NCBI RefSeq assembly: GCF_002364335.1
Contig: NZ_DEXW01000046.1
Coordinates: 1-48,035 of the forward strand
Source of the DNA: Winogradskyella sp. UBA3174
GTDB lineage: Bacteria > Bacteroidota > Bacteroidia > Flavobacteriales > Flavobacteriaceae
DNA length: 48,035 nt
Direction of reading: 5' to 3'
A program made the position numbers and the translations under genes. Shown piece by piece: positions 18,482 to 26,708 of this stretch; the first letter of the stretch is position 1; every line of letters starts with the position of its first letter. The notes under the pieces were generated by a model that ran no database searches, was not told the origin of the DNA, and saw only the letters and a list, made by a program, of their open reading frames with translations.

Positions 18482-19423
18482 ATGGCTAATAGAATTATAT
18501 CACTTTTCAATATAAAATATCCAATCATACAAGCAGGAATGATTTGGAATAGCGGCTGGAGATTAGCTTCTGCAGCAAGTAATTCAGGAATTTTAGGTTT
18601 AATCGGAGCAGGTTCAATGTATCCTGAAGTACTGCGAGAACATATTCAAAAATGCAAAGCCGCAACAGACCAACCGTTTGGTGTTAACGTACCGATGTTA
18701 TATCCTAACATCACAGAGATTATGGATATTATTGTTGAAGAAGGAGTAAAGATTGTTTTCACTTCGGCAGGAAACCCTAAAACTTGGACCAAATGGTTAC
18801 AAGACCAAGGTATTATAGTAGTACATGTAGTAAGTAGTGTGAAATTCGCATTAAAAGCACAAGACGCTGGTGTAAACGCTATTGTTGCCGAAGGTTTTGA
18901 AGCTGGAGGACACAATGGACGCGACGAAACCACAACATTAACGTTAATTCCTATGGTTAAAGAACAACTTCAAATTCCATTAATAGCAGCAGGTGGTATT
19001 GCCACTGGTAAAGCCATGTTAGCCTGTATGGTATTGGGAGCTGATGGAGTACAGGTTGGTAGCCGTTTTGTAGCCAGTGACGAATCTTCTGCTCATCAAG
19101 CCTTTAAACAAGTCGTTGTGGATGCTAAAGAAGGAGATACACAATTGACCTTAAAAGAATTAGCACCTGTACGACTAATTAAAAATAAATTTTATAATGA
19201 CTTACAAGAACTCTATAAAACGAGTCCAACACCAGAACAACTTAAAGAATTATTGGGAAGAGCAAGAGCTAAACGCGGTATGTTTGAAGGTGACTTAGAC
19301 GATGGTGAATTAGAAATTGGGCAGATTTCTGGTTTAATACATGATGTGAAATCGGTTGCTGAGATTGTTGATGATATGGTTAGTGAGTTTGAGGAGGCAA
19401 AGGATTATATTTCAAATATATAA
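18482..19423 (+). CDS. Nitronate monooxygenase-like flavin oxidoreductase (intact copy)
   Basis: This 313-residue TIM-barrel flavoprotein is of the 2-nitropropane dioxygenase/nitronate monooxygenase family. PIIQAGM opens the barrel. EGFEAGGHNGRDETTTLTL (about 139-157) carries the family active-site histidine region, and AAGGIATGKAML plus GADGVQVGSRFVAS bind the FMN phosphate. The true substrate in flavobacteria is uncertain; related proteins include FabK-type enoyl-ACP reductases. Its ATG abuts the protease stop. A decayed second copy of the 3' two thirds lies at 23760-24391. Confidence 0.87.
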   Translation: MANRIISLFNIKYPIIQAGMIWNSGWRLASAASNSGILGLIGAGSMYPEVLREHIQKCKAATDQPFGVNVPMLYPNITEIMDIIVEEGVKIVFTSAGNPKTWTKWLQDQGIIVVHVVSSVKFALKAQDAGVNAIVAEGFEAGGHNGRDETTTLTLIPMVKEQLQIPLIAAGGIATGKAMLACMVLGADGVQVGSRFVASDESSAHQAFKQVVVDAKEGDTQLTLKELAPVRLIKNKFYNDLQELYKTSPTPEQLKELLGRARAKRGMFEGDLDDGELEIGQISGLIHDVKSVAEIVDDMVSEFEEAKDYISNI

Positions 19424-19488
19424 TCTATCTCTTAAGGATTGAAAGTTACATTAGAGTACAAGTCTTATTATATTGTAATTAAAACAAG

Positions 19489-19523
19489 AAAACTCCAATA
19501 CTAAATCAGCATTGGAGTTTTTT
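19489..19523. terminator. Bidirectional terminator
   Basis: AAAACTCCAAT (19489-19499) pairs with ATTGGAGTTTT (19511-19521) around an 11-base loop, with A and T runs at the ends. It serves the convergent mnmA operon and the FG-GAP gene. Confidence 0.8.
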
Positions 19524-19543
19524 AATTTAATAACTTTTAATTT

Positions 19544-22500
19544 TTAGCGTTTAATGAATTTTTTTGTCAACACTTTTCCATCAGATTCTAAACGTAAAAT
19601 ATAATTACCTTGGCTTAATGTTGAAACATCAATAGAATGTTGTTCTAATTTTAAGTTAATTACACGTTTTCCTTCAATATTAAAAATCGTTGCAACCTTG
19701 CCAATCAAGTTAATAGGACTATTAATATTAATTAATTTTCCAACAGGATTAGGATATATATTAATATTTTCAAACGTTTCGTCTTCAATATTTAGCACAT
19801 TTTGACCTTCAATAATTATATGATGTGTATTAACTGAAGGGTTTGTTATGTTGTCAACAATCCCAGATGGCCAATAAATAACAATATTTATAATAGTAGT
19901 ATCTGTACCGATTCCAAAATGAGTATTTAATGAACTCATAAAACGAAAGCCTTCACCACTTCTCACATCACGTATTTGAATACCAGAAGCCGTATGAACT
20001 TCTACTCTTGCCCCAATACCGTTAATATTACTTTGTACTCCAGTTGTTGTGATTTTAACCCAATTATTACTGTTAGCATTATTTGTAAGTAATGTACCAC
20101 CAGAAATAGTATCAATAAATCCGTCGTTATTCATATCTCCAAAAGATCCATTGTTTCCAGATAAAATATTTTCATAGACACTAAACGTCATGTTTCCATT
20201 TCCAAATAGGATATTTCCGTTAGATGCAATATCTAAATTACCATCGTTATCAAAATCGTGAGTACAGTTTTCAATTCCTGTAGCTGTTAAATCTAAAACT
20301 CCTGAGGCAGCAGTAACTTCAACGAAAACACCATTACCATCATTTCTCAATAATTTAGATACACCAGAACTAGCTCCAATATAAGTATCCATATCACCAT
20401 CATTATCAAAATCTCCCCAAGCCGAAGACCATGTTTGCATACCGTCATCTAAACCTTGAGCAGGTGCAGTATCTGTATAAGTTCCGTCACCATTGTTAGT
20501 GAATAGTTGATTAATTGGTCCACCACCACATTTTGCAATAAACATATCTAAATCTCTATCATTGTCATAATCAATCCATATAGACCCATAGTTTCCTCTT
20601 ACAAGGCCTAAATCACCTTGTCCATAAGATAAATTGCCATTACCATCATTTATATAATATACATTAGCATCAACATCATGGCACACAAAGGCATCTAAAT
20701 TACCATCATTATTAATGTCGGCAAAGTTAGAGCGTTGTGAGAATACGTATTCTGAACCTGAAGTTTCCGTAAAACCTGTTCCTGTTGCATTTGCTTTCAT
20801 AAACGTAACACCACTTCCACCACCATATAATAAGTCCGTATATCCATTTCTATCATAATCAGCAGCTGCTAAACTCCAAGAAGGTGAATTGTCTGCACTT
20901 GTTGTTCCAATATTTGTTGCTGTAGTACTTAATCCACCACTAATTTGTTGGTAGAAGATATTTACATTAGTTGTACCAATAGAAACAACATCATCTAAAA
21001 AGTCACCATTCATATCTACAGCAGCACGCTGTGTTCCTGAAGTTGGAACATTTGAACTAGTAAATGTTGCAGGTGGAGGAGGATTTGACGTAGAGAATAC
21101 TAAAGGACCTCCCCAAATACTAGTATCTGACCCACAAATTGCACGTACATAGACTTCGTAGACTATACCTGGATCTAGGGCTGTTAAGTTTACACTTTCA
21201 ATGCTTGTAGCAGCTCCTGATCCTGTTGGGATTCCTGTTCCAGAAGTCTGCACTATATATTCCCAGTTACTTTCTCCGTTATTTGAAACCCAAGAAACAG
21301 TTGCAGTGGTTTGTGTTACAGCACTAACTACAATACTTGAAGGTGCAATACAGAATGATCCACATGTTTCTACACGTATGTAATCAATAGACATATCTCC
21401 TTCAAAACCTGTTCCTGTTCCTGTATGACTAAACTCTACATAAACGACTTGACCTAAATAAGCATCTAAGTTGATGCCTACAGGAACCCAAGCTTCAGAT
21501 CCACTTGTTTGTAATTCTCCGGTCTGTGAGAATACTGTTGTAAAAGGGCCACCTACTGAAGTACCAACATTCACATTTAAAGTTCCCATATCATCCCCAT
21601 TTGCATGCATATAGAAAGACAATTCTGCACCATCTGTAGCTGTTGATAAATCTATTGCTGGACTTATTGCAGAGGCAGTAATTGTTGAGTTTCCAGAGGC
21701 TTCATAATTCATAAAGTTTGAACCGCTAAACGCATTATCAGGTCCAGTACCTCCAGATCCTGAGTCGTTAGGGATTTCCCAACTTCCGTTTCCACTGTTT
21801 AGATCTCCTGTCCAACCAGAATCTAAATCAAACTCTTCTGTGAAGATAAAAGTTGAAGATTCTGAAGCACAAGTAACACCAACTGGTCCTTGTGGAGGGC
21901 AATTACTTTGAGTTATCCCTCCACTGTTTACAGAACAGTTAACATCTTGATCATTTTGAATGTTAATTACAACATCAGTTGCATTCAGATAAGGTCCAAA
22001 TTGAATAGTTCCAATAGCATTTAAAGATTGCGTAGCACTAGATTGATTGTCTGAAATTGTTAAAGAAGATGCTGAACCAAAATCAGAAATGTTGACATCT
22101 ACTAAAAACCCATTACTTGCAGCACAGTCATTTACTATTGTATAGCTCGCTGTAGGATTTGTGCATGTTGAACAAGTAACATCGAAATCCCAAGGTATAT
22201 AATTATTACCTGAACAATTTATTGATGTATCCGAATTTATAGATACGGTAATTGTATCTCCAGCAGATTGAAATGTAAGACCTGCTAGGTCTCCGTTATT
22301 TCCATAGCCGTTATATAATTCAGTGCCATTGGTGTCTAAAACAATTAATTCATCAAAATTAACTTCTACTTGACCTGTATTGAAAGTCACTCGTAAATCG
22401 GCTCCATTAGAACTTGTAAAAACGAAATTTGTAGTATCGCTATCGGTATAGCAATAGGTTGTATTTGTGGGCCCTACAGCACAATCTACCGTAGTTTGTG

Positions 22501-22555
22501 CACTTGCAAAAAAGCAGGATAGAAGTAAGGTTAGTAGTAGTGTGATTTTTTTCAT
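19544..22555 (-). CDS. Large secreted FG-GAP/UnbV protein with type IX sorting tail
   Basis: The 1003-residue modular surface protein has a signal peptide (to about residue 19), then a CUB-like domain (about 22-135). A MAM/concanavalin-like segment (EEFDLDSGWTGD to DYIRVETC, about 238-398) and a fibronectin type III domain (about 403-494) come next. At least six FG-GAP/VCBS repeats with DxNxDGxxD-type calcium loops (DYDRNGYTD, DINNDGNLD, DYDNDRDLD, DFDNDGDMD, DFDNDGNLD, DMNNDGFID) follow. An ASPIC/UnbV domain (GIGARVEVHTASGIQ to IYWPSG) and a type A sorting tail (INIYPNPVGKLI to LTKKFIKR) complete it. It is predicted to be a type IX secretion cargo. It lies just downstream of the diheme cytochrome gene on the same strand. 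Confidence 0.88.
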   Translation of the reverse strand: MKKITLLLTLLLSCFFASAQTTVDCAVGPTNTTYCYTDSDTTNFVFTSSNGADLRVTFNTGQVEVNFDELIVLDTNGTELYNGYGNNGDLAGLTFQSAGDTITVSINSDTSINCSGNNYIPWDFDVTCSTCTNPTASYTIVNDCAASNGFLVDVNISDFGSASSLTISDNQSSATQSLNAIGTIQFGPYLNATDVVINIQNDQDVNCSVNSGGITQSNCPPQGPVGVTCASESSTFIFTEEFDLDSGWTGDLNSGNGSWEIPNDSGSGGTGPDNAFSGSNFMNYEASGNSTITASAISPAIDLSTATDGAELSFYMHANGDDMGTLNVNVGTSVGGPFTTVFSQTGELQTSGSEAWVPVGINLDAYLGQVVYVEFSHTGTGTGFEGDMSIDYIRVETCGSFCIAPSSIVVSAVTQTTATVSWVSNNGESNWEYIVQTSGTGIPTGSGAATSIESVNLTALDPGIVYEVYVRAICGSDTSIWGGPLVFSTSNPPPPATFTSSNVPTSGTQRAAVDMNGDFLDDVVSIGTTNVNIFYQQISGGLSTTATNIGTTSADNSPSWSLAAADYDRNGYTDLLYGGGSGVTFMKANATGTGFTETSGSEYVFSQRSNFADINNDGNLDAFVCHDVDANVYYINDGNGNLSYGQGDLGLVRGNYGSIWIDYDNDRDLDMFIAKCGGGPINQLFTNNGDGTYTDTAPAQGLDDGMQTWSSAWGDFDNDGDMDTYIGASSGVSKLLRNDGNGVFVEVTAASGVLDLTATGIENCTHDFDNDGNLDIASNGNILFGNGNMTFSVYENILSGNNGSFGDMNNDGFIDTISGGTLLTNNANSNNWVKITTTGVQSNINGIGARVEVHTASGIQIRDVRSGEGFRFMSSLNTHFGIGTDTTIINIVIYWPSGIVDNITNPSVNTHHIIIEGQNVLNIEDETFENINIYPNPVGKLININSPINLIGKVATIFNIEGKRVINLKLEQHSIDVSTLSQGNYILRLESDGKVLTKKFIKR

Positions 22556-22615
22556 GTTTTTTTTTTAGATGATAATATTAGAAAATATTTATTTCCTAGC
22601 TTTAGTTATAGATAA

Positions 22616-23782
22616 TTATTCACATTCATTTGTTAAGCCATCAATCCATTCACCTATAAGTGCAACTGCTTCTTCATGGACAAGGGTTCTGCCTAATAAA
22701 GGCATTCTCAATTCTTCTGCTTCAGTATTTAATCTTAAATACATTACAGAACGTTCTTTTAAGGATGGTGCTACAATTTTAGTCATTTCAGGAATTTCAG
22801 TATCGGGATCTACACATATACCTAAATTGCTAGCGTCATTAGTTTCATTAAAGGCAAAACGGACAGGTCTATATCCGCAATACGATAAATCTGAGTGACA
22901 ATGTGCGCAATTAACATCAACATAAGAGCGTACGCGTAAGTCAATGGGTTGTGTTTCATCATCCCATTTAACGACAGTATTAATTGTTGTAGGTAAATTA
23001 TCTTCTAAATAACCTTGAGCTATTAATTTTTCTAATTGATTTTGAGGGCCATCAGCATAACTATATGTGTTATTTAAGTTTTGAGGTTTTAAACCAATAG
23101 GAATTGGATCGCCTTGACTATTATGGCACGTCGAACATTCTACATCTGATGGAATTCGATAATTGGTACTTTTTACAATACCATTTTCTATAAAATCTAT
23201 GTTTGTAAACGAACCATCTAGACTAAATGTTGCTTCTGTTTGGTCGTCATTCCAGATGTAATCAGCAAAATGCCAATTATCTGCTTTCTTTAGCATTAAA
23301 CGTGTTTCTATAATACGAGTAGTGTTGTTTGGTTGCACATTATCGTAATAAAATGTTTTAATGAGAAAAGTTCCAACAGGAAAATCAATAAATTGATCAT
23401 CTGTAACGTAAGTGGCTTGCACATCACCTGGCATCCAAACAAAGCGTTTCTTTTTAGCGTAGTCTGTAAATAAGGTTGAAATTGGTTCGTAAGGCACAAC
23501 ACCAAATGAAGGCTCTTGTGCTTTAATATTACCTTCGAAAAAATTATATTCTGATAATGTATTAAAAGGAAAAGCGACTATGTCTAAGACTACTGGTGAA
23601 ACAGGCACTGGCATGTAGTTGTCTTCACTGATAGAATCGTTATTATCGCTACAGGAAAAAAGCACAACAAAAAGTAGTACTAAACTAGTATATATGAGTG
23701 GTTTTTTGATAATGATTAATTTTGGTTGTGTACGAATATAATAAAAATATTGTTTACTAAATTGGTTACAAGACCAAGGCAT
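22616..23782 (-). CDS. SO2930-like diheme c-type cytochrome lipoprotein (start uncertain)
   Basis: The open frame is 388 codons. The lipobox LFSC (C44) is followed by SDNNDS. The segment LSEYNFFEGNIKAQEPSFGVVPYEPISTLFTDYAKKKRFVWMPG is the signature I associate with the SO2930/HNE_0200 (TIGR03806) family. Two haem-binding sites are visible: CSTCH (216-220) and CAHCH (292-296). It is probably an exported electron-transfer protein. The only ATG (23780-23782) and the first seven codons or so lie inside the decayed nitronate monooxygenase copy. The native start was therefore probably near IIIKKPL (about 23716), which now has only ATT/ATC codons. See the findings on this junction. Confidence 0.75.
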   Translation of the reverse strand: MPWSCNQFSKQYFYYIRTQPKLIIIKKPLIYTSLVLLFVVLFSCSDNNDSISEDNYMPVPVSPVVLDIVAFPFNTLSEYNFFEGNIKAQEPSFGVVPYEPISTLFTDYAKKKRFVWMPGDVQATYVTDDQFIDFPVGTFLIKTFYYDNVQPNNTTRIIETRLMLKKADNWHFADYIWNDDQTEATFSLDGSFTNIDFIENGIVKSTNYRIPSDVECSTCHNSQGDPIPIGLKPQNLNNTYSYADGPQNQLEKLIAQGYLEDNLPTTINTVVKWDDETQPIDLRVRSYVDVNCAHCHSDLSYCGYRPVRFAFNETNDASNLGICVDPDTEIPEMTKIVAPSLKERSVMYLRLNTEAEELRMPLLGRTLVHEEAVALIGEWIDGLTNECE

Positions 23783-24391
23783 TATAGTGGTACATGTAGT
23801 AAGTAGCGTGAAATTCGCTTTAAAAGCACAAGAAGCCTTTGTGGATGCTATAGTAGCCGAAGGTTTTGAAGCTTGAGGTCACAACGGACGCGACGAAACC
23901 ACAACCTTGACATTGGTTCCTATGGTGAGAGAGCAACTTCAGATTCCATTAATTGCAGCTGGAGGCATTGCCACAGGTAAAATTGTGTTAGCTTTATGGT
24001 TTTGGTAGCTAATGGAGTACAGGTTGGTAGCCGATTTGTAGCCAGTATAGAATCTTCCGCACACCAAGCCTTTAAATAAGTGGTCGTAGATGCTAAAGAA
24101 GGAGATACTCAATTAACATTAAAAGAATTAGCACCAGTAAGACTGATTAAAAATAAATTCTACAACGAGTTGCAAGAACTTTATAAAGCAGCGCCAACAC
24201 CAGAACAACTCAAAGAATTATTAGGAAGAGCCAGAGCCAAACATGTTATGTTTGAAGGTGGCTTAGACGATAGTGAATTAGAAATCGGACAGATTTCTGG
24301 TTTGATACATGACGTGAAACCGGTTGCTGAGATTGTTGATGACATGGTTAATGAGTTTGAACAGGCAAAAAGAAGTATTGATTCTTTGTAA
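23760..24391 (+). pseudogene. 3' remnant of a second nitronate monooxygenase gene
   Basis: This copies residues from about 101 to the end of the intact gene at 18482-19423. The first conserved stretch is tggttacaagaccaagg. The last 100 residues are about 85% identical by eye, for example LKELAPVRLIKNKFYN and LKELLGRARAK. Lesions include TGA in place of a glycine codon (EA*GHNG, near 23874), a frameshift with TAG near 24000 and a TAA near 24076. The first 100 codons are absent. Its last 104 codons remain open (24080-24391). Confidence 0.88.
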
Positions 24392-24510
24392 TTTCTTCTT
24401 ATTAGCGCTAGTTTTAAAACAGTTTTATAAGTCATACTTCAGATATGAAGTCATATTTATATCCATAAAACTTCAACAACATTTTTTAAAATTACTAATA
24501 CCAAAACCGC

Positions 24511-24518
24511 TACTTTTG
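24511..24518 (+). promoter_or_regulatory. -7 promoter element of the MATE gene (TACTTTTG)
   Basis: TACTTTTG matches TAnnTTTG and ends 4 bases before the ATG, the same near-leaderless geometry as at guaA. Confidence 0.55.
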
Positions 24519-24522
24519 CGCC

Positions 24523-25905
24523 ATGGTTTTAAGCAACTACACCAAAGAATTTAGATACAATCTTAAGCTAGCATCTCCAATTATTTTAGGGATGCTAGGT
24601 CACACTTTTGTGAGTTTTGTAGATAATGTAATGGTTGGTCAGTTAGGAGCTGCAGAACTAGCAGCTGTGTCTTTAGGAAATAGCTTTATTTTTATTGCGA
24701 TGTCTTTGGGTATTGGTTTTTCTACAGCTATAACACCCTTAGTTGCAGAAGCAGATTCTGAGAAAAATTTCATCAAAGGGAAGTCAGTTTTTAAACATGG
24801 TTTTTTTCTTTGTACCGTATTAGGGCTAGTATTGTTTTTAATGCTTCTGCTTGCCAAGCCCTTAATGTACGTTATGGATCAGCCAGAGGAAGTTGTTGAC
24901 CTAGCTATTCCTTATCTAGATCTGGTTGCATTTTCATTGGTGCCTTTAATTATATTTCAAGCTTTTAAGCAATTCAGTGACGGATTGTCACTTACCAAAT
25001 ACCCAATGTATGCTACAATTTTGGCTAATATATTGAATGTGATAATCAATTATATTCTGATTTTTGGGAAGTTCGGTTTCCCAGAAATGGGAATTGTTGG
25101 AGCCGCAGTTGGGACTTTGGTATCACGATTTGTGATGCTGTTTTACTTATGGTGGTTATTAGCAAAACGTGAAAAATCTAAAGCTTATGTTACCAATATA
25201 AAATTCTTTAAATTAAGTAAACAACCAATAAAAAAGTTAACTAATTTAGGTTTGCCAAGTGCTATGCAAATGTTTTTTGAGGTTGGTATTTTTACTGCTG
25301 CAATTTGGTTAAGTGGTACTTTAGGTGCAAACGCACAGGCTGCAAACCAAATAGCATTAAATCTTTCATCTATGACCTTTATGGTTGCTATGGGATTAAG
25401 TGTAGCTGCTATGATTAGAGTAGGTAACCAAAAGGGGCTCAAAGACTTTAGGGCATTAAAACGTATTGCAGAATCTATCTTTTTAGTTGGTTTTGTTTTT
25501 GCAGTGGTGTTTGCCTTATTCTTTGTGATATTTAATACGATGCTTCCTAATTTATATGTAGATTTAGATGATCCTACAAATGCAGTAGATACCGCTGAAG
25601 TGGTTAAAATTGCTGCAACATTATTGTTGGCTGCTGCTGTTTTTCAGATTACAGATAGTTTACAGGTCATTACGCTTGGAGCTTTGCGAGGCTTGCAAGA
25701 TGTTAAGATTCCGACGATAATCACCTTCATATCTTATTGGCTAATAGGTTTTCCAATAAGTTATTTTTTAGGTAAAGAAGATGCTTATGGAAGCCTAGGA
25801 ATTTGGTTAGGACTTCTCGCCGGATTAACAGTCGCCGCAATTTTATTGTATTTTAGGTTTAATTATTTAACAAAGCGTTTAATTTTGCAACAAGATAAAA
25901 GTTAG
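24523..25905 (+). CDS. MATE family multidrug/cation exporter
   Basis: The 460 residues with twelve predicted membrane segments fit the MATE/NorM family. Conserved family features are SFVDNVMVGQLGAAELAAVSLGNS near residues 31-52 and PSAMQMFFEVGIFTAAIWLSGTLGANAQAANQIA at the start of the second half. It exports cationic drugs or metabolites in exchange for Na+ or H+. The following small gene starts 3 bases after the stop, so it probably begins a three-gene operon with the 75-residue protein and PAP2. Confidence 0.92.
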   Translation: MVLSNYTKEFRYNLKLASPIILGMLGHTFVSFVDNVMVGQLGAAELAAVSLGNSFIFIAMSLGIGFSTAITPLVAEADSEKNFIKGKSVFKHGFFLCTVLGLVLFLMLLLAKPLMYVMDQPEEVVDLAIPYLDLVAFSLVPLIIFQAFKQFSDGLSLTKYPMYATILANILNVIINYILIFGKFGFPEMGIVGAAVGTLVSRFVMLFYLWWLLAKREKSKAYVTNIKFFKLSKQPIKKLTNLGLPSAMQMFFEVGIFTAAIWLSGTLGANAQAANQIALNLSSMTFMVAMGLSVAAMIRVGNQKGLKDFRALKRIAESIFLVGFVFAVVFALFFVIFNTMLPNLYVDLDDPTNAVDTAEVVKIAATLLLAAAVFQITDSLQVITLGALRGLQDVKIPTIITFISYWLIGFPISYFLGKEDAYGSLGIWLGLLAGLTVAAILLYFRFNYLTKRLILQQDKS

Positions 25906-25908
25906 AAC

Positions 25909-26136
25909 ATGGAGTTACCAAAATTCATTTTAGGAGATAATACAGATTATCCTGATGCTATTTATATTATTCATACAGAATTTCCGAGATTTATTATAAA
26001 TCTTGAAGATGACGAAGTTGAATGGTTTGAGGAATTCGATTCGCATGACGAAAAGGAATTAGAAACTGACATGGAAAGCTATATTCAGCAGGCAACCGAT
26101 TTTTACGATAGAGAAGTAGAACGTTACGACAATTAA
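25909..26136 (+). CDS. Small acidic hypothetical protein
   Basis: This 75-residue, strongly acidic protein (EDDEVEWFEEFDSHDEKELETDMES) has no signal or membrane segment. It was not recognised beyond its resemblance to small conserved flavobacterial proteins. The ATG follows the MATE stop by 3 bases, and its TAA shares one base with the PAP2 ATG, so translation of all three is probably coupled. Confidence 0.75.
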   Translation: MELPKFILGDNTDYPDAIYIIHTEFPRFIINLEDDEVEWFEEFDSHDEKELETDMESYIQQATDFYDREVERYDN

Positions 26137-26708
26137 TGTTAGAACAACTTTTAGAATTAGATAAAGAGCTTTTTTTGTACCTAAATAAATTAGGGACTTC
26201 AACCTGGGATGGACTATGGTTAGTTATCACAGATGAATTTACGTTTGTGCCACTTTACGCAATACTTTTATTTCTAATTTATAAAAAGTACGGTTTAAAA
26301 TCGCTCTTAATAATGGTTTTAGTAATTGCAGCTATGATTACCTTTACAGACCAAATTACCAATGCTTTTAAACATGGTTTTATGCGGCCAAGACCTTGCA
26401 GAGTTGATGCGTTGATGGATCAAGGTATGCGCTATATTGCTGAGCGCTGTGGGCGTTACGGTTTCTTTTCTGGGCATTCTTCAAACTCTATGGCTGCTGC
26501 TGTTTTTGGCGGTTTAGTTTTACGACCTTATTATAAAAAATTAATTTTCGGTCTTTTGCTCTGGAGTTTTATTGTGGCTTATAGTCGTATTTACGTTGGT
26601 GTGCATTACCCTTTAGATATTGTCTGCGGAATGGCATTTGGTGCACTAGCAGGTTTAGGGTTTTATAAGTTGAGTAAATATCTTTTAAAGCGTTTTATCT
26701 CAGAGTAA
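26136..26708 (+). CDS. PAP2 family membrane phosphatase
   Basis: The 190-residue product has five or six membrane segments and the three PAP2 motifs: KHGFMRPRP (79-87), SGH (112-114) and SRIYVGVHYPLD (150-161, with H157 and D161). It probably dephosphorylates a lipid phosphate such as undecaprenyl diphosphate or phosphatidate; the substrate is not determined. Its 3' end overlaps the convergent GT39 gene by 14 bases. Confidence 0.9.
   Translation: MLEQLLELDKELFLYLNKLGTSTWDGLWLVITDEFTFVPLYAILLFLIYKKYGLKSLLIMVLVIAAMITFTDQITNAFKHGFMRPRPCRVDALMDQGMRYIAERCGRYGFFSGHSSNSMAAAVFGGLVLRPYYKKLIFGLLLWSFIVAYSRIYVGVHYPLDIVCGMAFGALAGLGFYKLSKYLLKRFISE

Noticed and set aside
24080..24391. A functional 103-residue flavin oxidoreductase fragment
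   Set aside because: It is the last open piece of a copy that lacks its first 100 codons and has several stops, and it has no start signal of its own.
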